A stretch of DNA of 8,651 nucleotides from Desulfuromonas sp. (GTDB taxonomy: Bacteria; Desulfobacterota; Desulfuromonadia; Desulfuromonadales; Trichloromonadaceae), in the NCBI GenBank assembly GCA_030145265.1, contig JAQYWA010000075.1:1-8651 (forward strand), read 5' to 3'. The notes below the pieces were generated by a model that saw nothing but the letters and a program-made list of their open reading frames with translations, made no database searches and had not been told where the DNA came from. Positions 4,459 to 8,651 of this stretch are shown here, piece after piece. Every line of letters begins with the position of its first letter. The first letter of the stretch is position 1. The position numbers and the translations under genes are program-made.

Positions 4459-5544
4459 TTGAAACGTCCCATCGTTGTTGCGGTCGATGCCATGGGAGGC
4501 GACAATGCTCCCGGCGTCGAGGTGGAAGGCGCTGTTGCTGCAGCCAGGCAGTGGCAGATCCCGATTATTCTGGTTGGCGATTCCGTCCGGATCGAGCAAG
4601 AACTGAATAAGTACACGCTCGATGGGCTTGATATTACGGTCCGTCAGGCCAGTGAAGTCATCGGGATGCATGACTCGGCATCGGTCGCCGTGCGCAAGAA
4701 AAAAGACTCTTCGATCCGGGTTGCTTTCAATCTGGTTAAAAATGAAGAGGCTCACGCTGTGGTCAGTGCCGGAAATTCAGGTGCGACCATGGCTTCCGGT
4801 ATGTTTGTCCTGGGCAGGATCAAGGGCATCGACCGTCCTGCCATTGCCACCATCATGCCTAACCTCAAGGATAACACCCTGGTTCTTGACGTGGGGGGCA
4901 ATGTTGATTGCAAGCCCCAACACCTCGCCCAGTTTGTTCTCATGGGGGAAGTCTACGCTCGACATATTCTGGGCAAACCTGCTCCCAGGGTCGGACTTCT
5001 GTCGAATGGCGAAGAAGAAAGCAAGGGCAATGAGCTGACCCGTGAAGCCCATCGCTTGCTGAAGGGGGGCCGTCCATCCTATGTCGGTTACGTTGAGGGG
5101 CGCGATGTCTTCAATGGCGCCGTCGATGTGGTGGTCTGCGACGGCTTTGTCGGCAACGTGGTTCTGAAGCTTTCCGAAGGTCTTGCCGAAGCCATCGGCT
5201 CCATGCTGAAAAAAGAGATCGGCTCGCGTTTTTTGGCCAAGCTCGGTTATCTGCTGGCCCGACCGGCATTTAAGGCTTTTAAGAAAAAGCTTGATTATGC
5301 CGAATATGGTGGGGCACCTTTGCTTGGCATCGAGGGAACCGGGGTCATTTGCCACGGCGGGTCGAGCAGTAAGGCGATTCAGAATGCGATCTTTCAGGCT
5401 CGTGAGTCGGTAGCCAAGGCGATCAATGATGAATTGATGGCCCAGCTTCGTAAGAGCGCCCTTGAACAGGAGTCGCTTCGGGATGCGGGGCACGCGGCTG
5501 CAGCACTTGCTGAAGCCGAGCCAGTCAAGGGAGTTGCGGGGTAA
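4459..5544 (+). CDS. plsX: Phosphate acyltransferase PlsX
   Basis: PlsX converts acyl-ACP and phosphate to acyl-phosphate, the donor for PlsY in phospholipid synthesis, at the inner face of the membrane. Hallmarks are [13 protein letters not shown] (7-19), [10 protein letters not shown] (103-112), the [15 protein letters not shown] segment and [14 protein letters not shown] near the C-terminus. The start is TTG at 4459, with AGAGG (4446-4450) 8 bases upstream. The frame stays open further upstream but there overlaps rpmF and lacks PlsX character. The product is 361 residues, slightly long: after the last family-like segment ([11 protein letters not shown]) comes an Ala/Glu-rich tail ending [10 protein letters not shown]. 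That tail abuts the fabH remnant at 5541-5609 and may be partly a product of the deletion that removed fabH. Confidence 0.95.
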   Translation: MKRPIVVAVDAMGGDNAPGVEVEGAVAAARQWQIPIILVGDSVRIEQELNKYTLDGLDITVRQASEVIGMHDSASVAVRKKKDSSIRVAFNLVKNEEAHAVVSAGNSGATMASGMFVLGRIKGIDRPAIATIMPNLKDNTLVLDVGGNVDCKPQHLAQFVLMGEVYARHILGKPAPRVGLLSNGEEESKGNELTREAHRLLKGGRPSYVGYVEGRDVFNGAVDVVVCDGFVGNVVLKLSEGLAEAIGSMLKKEIGSRFLAKLGYLLARPAFKAFKKKLDYAEYGGAPLLGIEGTGVICHGGSSSKAIQNAIFQARESVAKAINDELMAQLRKSALEQESLRDAGHAAAALAEAEPVKGVAG

Positions 5545-5609
5545 ATACGCTTCTGCTTGACGCCTTCGGTGGCGGATTTACTTGGGCCTCCGCCCTGATC
5601 CGCTGGTAA
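5541..5609 (+). pseudogene. fabH: fabH remnant: last 19 codons of 3-oxoacyl-ACP synthase III
   Basis: Read in the frame ending at TAA 5607-5609, this gives LLLDAFGGGFTWASALIRW and stop (5550-5609), preceded by VNT. This matches the C-terminus of FabH; E. coli FabH ends LLEAFGGGFTWGSALVRF. It sits exactly where fabH normally lies, between plsX and fabD. The whole catalytic part (Cys-His-Asn) is gone. The frame is closed by TGA at 5511-5513, and no ATG, GTG or TTG follows, so it cannot be translated alone. It also overlaps the plsX stop (5542-5544) in another frame. The fusion point is probably between about 5480 and 5550. An assembly collapse is the main alternative to a true deletion. Confidence 0.85.
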
Positions 5610-5650
5610 CCATAGTAACCATTATATTGAAACAGGGAATTGACAAGCCA

Positions 5651-6565
5651 ATGATTGCTTTTGTTTTCCCCGGTCAGGGTGCGCAGTTTGCTGGAATGGG
5701 CAAGGACCTTGCCGAAAATTTCTCTGTAGCCAGGGAGGTTTTTGAAGAGGCCAACGATGCTCTCGGTTTCGATCTCACCTCTCTCTGCTTCAATGGTCCC
5801 GAGGAAGATCTCAAGCTGACCACTAATACCCAGCCGGCTATCCTCACTGTCAGTGTGGCCGCCCTGCGGGTGCTGCAGCAGGAAACCGGTCTTCAGCCGG
5901 CCTATGCCGCTGGTCACTCACTGGGGGAGTTTTCCGCCCTGGTCTGTGCCGGGACTCTGACTTTTGCCGATGCCGTTCGCATCGTCCGCCAGCGTGGTGC
6001 TTTCATGCAAGAGGCGGTTCCGGTCGGTGTTGGCTCGATGGCTGCGATGATGGGACTGGAGAATGATGCTCTTGAAGGCATCTGTGCCGAGGCGGCCCAG
6101 GGTGAGGTCGTTTCCCCGGCCAACTTCAACAGCCCGGGACAGATCGTTATCGCCGGCCATGCCACGGCAGTTGACCGTGCCATCGAACTGGCCAAGGCAG
6201 CCGGGGCCAAGCGGGCGTTGCCGCTGCCAGTCAGCGCTCCCTTCCATTGTTCGCTGATGAAATCGGCCAGCGACCGTTTGGCCGAAATTCTTGCTGAAAT
6301 TCATTTTGCCCCGATGCAGCTGCCGGTCGTATCGAATGTCGAAGCCCTGCCCAATGCCGATGCTGCGCGGGTTATGCAGCTTCTGGTTCAGCAGGTTTGC
6401 GCGCCGGTTCGCTGGGCTGAATCGGTGACGAACATGTCTGAGCTGGGTGTCGAGAGATTTGTTGAAATCGGCCCCGGCAAGGTATTGTCCGGCCTGATAA
6501 AGCGTATCGCCAAGGGGACGATTATTCAGAATGTTGATGATGTCGCCAGCCTGAAGAAGTTGTAA
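5651..6565 (+). CDS. fabD: Malonyl-CoA:ACP transacylase FabD
   Basis: FabD moves malonyl from CoA to ACP, supplying the extender unit for fatty-acid synthesis in the cytoplasm. The 304-residue product has PGQGAQ (7-12, Q9 in the oxyanion hole), the nucleophile S90 in GHSLGE (88-93), R115 which binds the malonyl carboxylate, and catalytic H199 in SAPFHCSLM. The C-terminal segment VERFVEIGPGKVLSGLIKR is also typical. The start MIAFVFPGQG at 5651 is the family start; its ribosome site is poor (AGGGA at 5634-5638, 12 bases away). Translation may have once been coupled to fabH, now deleted. The frame extends upstream to 5582 but there overlaps the fabH remnant. It ends with tandem stops TAATAA. 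Confidence 0.96.
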   Translation: MIAFVFPGQGAQFAGMGKDLAENFSVAREVFEEANDALGFDLTSLCFNGPEEDLKLTTNTQPAILTVSVAALRVLQQETGLQPAYAAGHSLGEFSALVCAGTLTFADAVRIVRQRGAFMQEAVPVGVGSMAAMMGLENDALEGICAEAAQGEVVSPANFNSPGQIVIAGHATAVDRAIELAKAAGAKRALPLPVSAPFHCSLMKSASDRLAEILAEIHFAPMQLPVVSNVEALPNADAARVMQLLVQQVCAPVRWAESVTNMSELGVERFVEIGPGKVLSGLIKRIAKGTIIQNVDDVASLKKL

Positions 6566-6641
6566 TAAACCTTCTGCCTGAACGTCCCTGAAAGGGGTTC
6601 GTTGACAGGTTGGAACTTTTATTGGTAAGAAAGGAGACACT

Positions 6642-7379
6642 ATGGCAAAAGACAAAGTTGCCATTGTAACTGGTGCTTCCCGGGGGATTGGAAAAAGTAT
6701 TTCCCTGGCCCTGGCTGCCAGCGGCGCCAAGATTGTCGCTGTCGATATCGACCTCGCCGCTACCGAGGCCATGGTTGCCGAGCTCAAAGCCAACGGAACT
6801 GAAGCGATTGCCGTGCAGGGCAATGTTACTGTTACCGCCGATGCTGAAAAGATGGTAAAGGCCGGGGTGGAAGCATTCGGCCGGGTTGATATCCTGGTCA
6901 ATAATGCGGGCATTACCCGCGATGCTCTGCTGTTGCGGATGAAGGACGACGATTGGGATGCCGTTCTCAGCGTTAACCTCAAAGGTGCATTCCTCTGCTC
7001 CCGCGCGGCTGCCAAGGTCATGTCCAAGCAACGCTACGGACGGATCATCAACATTGCTTCGGTCGTCGGCCAGATGGGCAACGCCGGACAGGCCAATTAC
7101 TGCGCCAGCAAGGCCGGCCTCATGGGCCTGACCCGTTCCAATGCCCGTGAACTGGCTCGCCGCAACGTAACTGTGAACGCTGTTGCTCCCGGGTTCATTG
7201 CCACGGATATGACCGAGGCTCTGCCCGAGAAAACCCGCCAGGAGCTGGCGGCCCAGATTCCACTCGAGCGTCTGGGCAGCGCCGATGATATTGCCAATGC
7301 CGTCGTCTTTCTCGCGCAGGAAAACTCCGGTTACATTACCGGACAGGTCCTCGCGGTCAACGGCGGGATGTACATGTAA
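6642..7379 (+). CDS. fabG: 3-oxoacyl-ACP reductase FabG
   Basis: FabG reduces 3-oxoacyl-ACP to 3-hydroxyacyl-ACP. The 245-residue product is a classical short-chain dehydrogenase: TGASRGIG (10-17) nucleotide loop, NNAG (87-90), and the catalytic set N112, S140, Y153, K157 (YCASK). The end VNGGMYM is a usual FabG C-terminus. An acidic residue, D35, stands at the end of the second beta strand (VAVDID), a position that in this superfamily often favours NADH over NADPH. AAGGAG (6631-6636) lies 5 bases before ATG. It follows fabD by 76 bases and precedes acpP by 56. The intergenic stretch before it has a weak inverted repeat around 6581-6603. Confidence 0.96.
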   Translation: MAKDKVAIVTGASRGIGKSISLALAASGAKIVAVDIDLAATEAMVAELKANGTEAIAVQGNVTVTADAEKMVKAGVEAFGRVDILVNNAGITRDALLLRMKDDDWDAVLSVNLKGAFLCSRAAAKVMSKQRYGRIINIASVVGQMGNAGQANYCASKAGLMGLTRSNARELARRNVTVNAVAPGFIATDMTEALPEKTRQELAAQIPLERLGSADDIANAVVFLAQENSGYITGQVLAVNGGMYM

Positions 7380-7393
7380 CAACCAAATACGGC

Positions 7394-7408
7394 CCGATCT
7401 GAGATCGG
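7394..7408 (+). other. Small intercistronic hairpin between fabG and acpP
   Basis: CCGATC (7394-7399) and GATCGG (7403-7408) form a 6-bp stem with a TGA loop, 13 bases before the acpP ribosome site. There is no T-run, so it is not a terminator. It may protect the acpP message or mark a processing point, since ACP is needed in large excess over the enzymes. Confidence 0.4.
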
Positions 7409-7435
7409 CTCTAACAACAACAGGAGGTGAAGCAG

Positions 7436-7669
7436 ATGGCTTCTATCGACGAAAAAGTAAAATTGATTGTGGCAGAACAGCTTGGTGTTGACGCCGACCA
7501 GGTGACCAACGACGCATCTTTCATGGACGACCTCGGTGCCGATTCCCTTGACACCGTTGAGCTGGTCATGGCTCTAGAAGAGGAGTTCGATGTCGAGATC
7601 TCCGACGAAGACGCCGAAAAGATTCAGACTGTACAGGACGCTATCGATTACCTCACCGAAAACGCCTGA
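7436..7669 (+). CDS. acpP: Acyl carrier protein
   Basis: The 77-residue acidic protein carries growing acyl chains on a 4'-phosphopantetheine arm. The attachment serine is S37 in [10 protein letters not shown], the canonical DSL motif. Helix I ([15 protein letters not shown]) and the acidic helix II/III residues ([16 protein letters not shown]) are typical. The start is ATG at 7436 (MASIDEKVK), 8 bases after a very strong AGGAGG (7422-7427). An in-frame GTG inside that ribosome site is not a start. The strong ribosome site and the terminator that follows at 7681 fit a gene expressed more than its neighbours. It is the substrate or partner for PlsX, FabD, FabG and FabF encoded around it. Confidence 0.98.
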   Translation: MASIDEKVKLIVAEQLGVDADQVTNDASFMDDLGADSLDTVELVMALEEEFDVEISDEDAEKIQTVQDAIDYLTENA

Positions 7670-7680
7670 TTTACATGAGC

Positions 7681-7715
7681 AGGGAGGAGGAACATTGTTT
7701 CCTCCTCCTTGTTTT
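7681..7715 (+). terminator. Intrinsic terminator between acpP and fabF
   Basis: GGAGGAGGAA (7683-7692) and TTCCTCCTCC (7699-7708) form a perfect 10-bp stem with a 6-base loop, followed by TTgTTTT. It lies 11 bases after the acpP stop and should reduce or stop transcription into fabF. A second, weaker hairpin TCCGCT/AGCGGA follows at 7726-7746. Confidence 0.8.
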
Positions 7716-7753
7716 GTATTTCCTTTCCGCTGAACGATAAAGCGGACCCGAAG

Positions 7754-7790
7754 TTGAAAAGTATCTATTTATTAAATAGTTGCATATAAG
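7754..7790 (+). promoter_or_regulatory. Possible fabF promoter region with a 15-bp palindrome
   Basis: After the acpP terminator an AT-rich stretch holds TTGAAA (7754-7759), the odd-length palindrome CTATTTA-T-TAAATAG (7765-7779) and TATAAG (7785-7790). TTGAAA and TATAAG are 25 bases apart, too far for a standard pair, so the exact promoter is unclear; TGC before ATATAA (7784-7789) may give an extended -10. The palindrome could be a repressor site. Downstream bases lead to the fabF ribosome site at 7821. Confidence 0.35.
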
Positions 7791-7833
7791 TACCTGCGGT
7801 AGTTTCTGGCCGTCCTGATTAAGGAGTAAAATC

Positions 7834-8651
7834 ATGCGTAGAGTCGTCGTGACAGGTGTCGGCGTTGTTTCAGCCCTTGGCACCGGTACCGAAAAAAACT
7901 GGTCTGCCTTGATGGCGGGAAAGTCCGGGATTGATCGTATCACGCGCTTTGATGCGTCGGATCTCCCGACCCAGATTGCCGGCGAGGTCAAGGATTTCAA
8001 TCCGCAAGATTTCATCGAAAAAAAAGAAATCAAGAAAATGGATACCTTTATCCAATACGCCCTGGCTGCTTCCGAGATGGCGATGCAGGATTCCGGTCTG
8101 CAGGTCACCGAAGAAAACGCAGAACGAGTCGGCGTTGTGGTTGGTGCTGGACTCGGCGGCCTGCCGGCCATCGAAAAATACCATGAAGCGCTGACAAACG
8201 GCGGCTACAAAAAGGTCACTCCTTTTTTTATTCCCATGCTGATTATCAACCTGGCGCCAGGACATATTTCCATCCGTTTCGGTGCCAAAGGCCCTAATAT
8301 TTCCACGGTTACCGCCTGTGCCACCGGCACCCATTCGATCGGCGATGCCTACCACATGATCAAGCGCGGCGATGCCGATGCCATGATTGCCGGCGGTGCT
8401 GAATCGACTATCACTCCTCTTGGTATCGCCGGGTTCAATGTGATGAAGGCGCTGTCCACCCGTAATGACGATCCGACCGCGGCCAGCCGTCCCTTTGACA
8501 AAAACCGGGATGGTTTTGTCATGGCTGAAGGGGCCGGGATCGTTGTTCTCGAAGAATACGAATCCGCCAAGGCGCGCGGTGCTAAAATTTATGCCGAGGT
8601 GGCCGGTTACGGTCTCACCGGAGATGCCTACCATATTACCTCCCCCGGGCC
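7834..8651 (+). CDS. fabF: 3-oxoacyl-ACP synthase II FabF, partial (3' end beyond window)
   Basis: FabF condenses malonyl-ACP with acyl-ACP to lengthen the chain. The frame from ATG 7834 is open for 272 codons to the window edge (usual length about 410). It starts [16 protein letters not shown], has the nucleophile C162 in [15 protein letters not shown], and continues with [16 protein letters not shown] and [17 protein letters not shown]. The two catalytic histidines lie further on, outside the window. AAGGAG (7821-7826) is 7 bases upstream. It is separated from acpP by 164 bases with a terminator, so it probably has its own promoter. FabF cannot normally replace FabH, which uses acetyl-CoA, although malonyl-ACP decarboxylation by FabF-type enzymes can give slow initiation. 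Confidence 0.96.
   Translation, partial: MRRVVVTGVGVVSALGTGTEKNWSALMAGKSGIDRITRFDASDLPTQIAGEVKDFNPQDFIEKKEIKKMDTFIQYALAASEMAMQDSGLQVTEENAERVGVVVGAGLGGLPAIEKYHEALTNGGYKKVTPFFIPMLIINLAPGHISIRFGAKGPNISTVTACATGTHSIGDAYHMIKRGDADAMIAGGAESTITPLGIAGFNVMKALSTRNDDPTAASRPFDKNRDGFVMAEGAGIVVLEEYESAKARGAKIYAEVAGYGLTGDAYHITSPG

Noticed and set aside
4777..5493. Minus-strand open frame of 238 codons opposite plsX
   Set aside because: No family resemblance, and plsX on the plus strand carries clear motifs throughout.
5606..5622. Tandem GTAACCAT repeat (5606-5613, 5615-5622) between the fabH remnant and fabD
   Set aside because: Only two short units; most likely a local slippage duplication. No function can be supported.
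5582..5650. Upstream extension of fabD
   Set aside because: It covers the fabH remnant in a different frame; FabD proteins begin at MIAFVFPGQG.
6603..6630. TTGACA at 6603-6608 as a fabG promoter
   Set aside because: The -35 is perfect but no acceptable -10 lies 16-18 bases downstream (GTAAGA at best).
5918..7027. Long minus-strand open frame (369 codons) opposite fabD and fabG
   Set aside because: It lies antisense to two certain genes, spans their boundary, has low-complexity composition and no ribosome site; it is a by-product of the GC-biased codon use of the real genes.
6522..7382. Minus-strand open frame of 286 codons opposite fabG
   Set aside because: Shadow of fabG, no ribosome site or motif.
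7870..8634. Minus-strand open frame of 254 codons opposite fabF
   Set aside because: Repetitive composition without recognisable motif; fabF with its catalytic cysteine is on the other strand.

Overview
The window looks like a chromosomal segment from a Desulfuromonadales-type bacterium (Geobacter/Pelobacter/Desulfuromonas relatives, Desulfobacterota). This is inferred from the gene order yceD-rpmF-plsX-(fabH)-fabD-fabG-acpP-fabF, the protein sequences, moderate GC content, two TTG starts and an ISNCY-like transposase start. No 16S or other definitive marker is present, so the assignment is tentative.

Left part (1-960): the outer end of an insertion sequence (the first 23 codons of a transposase, minus strand, running off the window) lies just upstream of a small plus-strand operon. 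That operon has a recognisable promoter, a 54-residue protein of unknown function (227-391), a rubrerythrin-type diiron protein (407-883) and a strong intrinsic terminator.

Middle part (960-3640): a small two-helix membrane protein (1073-1471) is followed by a gene-free stretch full of hairpins. Two minus-strand genes come next, fxsA (1831-2232) and mazG (2490-3236). They are bracketed by two copies, in opposite orientation, of a roughly 160-bp non-coding foldback repeat (1640-1790 and 3282-3443). The gap between fxsA and mazG carries an AT-rich palindromic block and a cluster of DnaA-box-like sequences.

Right part (3580-8651): a near-consensus promoter drives the ribosome/phospholipid/fatty-acid cluster yceD, rpmF, plsX, fabD, fabG, acpP and the 5' part of fabF. 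PlsX makes acyl-phosphate for phospholipid synthesis. FabD loads malonyl groups onto ACP (the acpP product), FabF condenses and FabG reduces. The initiating condensing enzyme FabH, usually encoded between plsX and fabD, is missing: only its last 19 codons (LLLDAFGGGFTWASALIRW) and stop survive, out of frame behind plsX and with no start codon. This deletion scar is the most notable observation. It implies that fatty-acid initiation depends on a fabH elsewhere or on another route.

No rRNA, tRNA or CRISPR array was seen. No complete new multi-gene system was found; the novelty lies in the fabH remnant, the foldback repeat, the DnaA-box cluster and the uncharacterised small genes.
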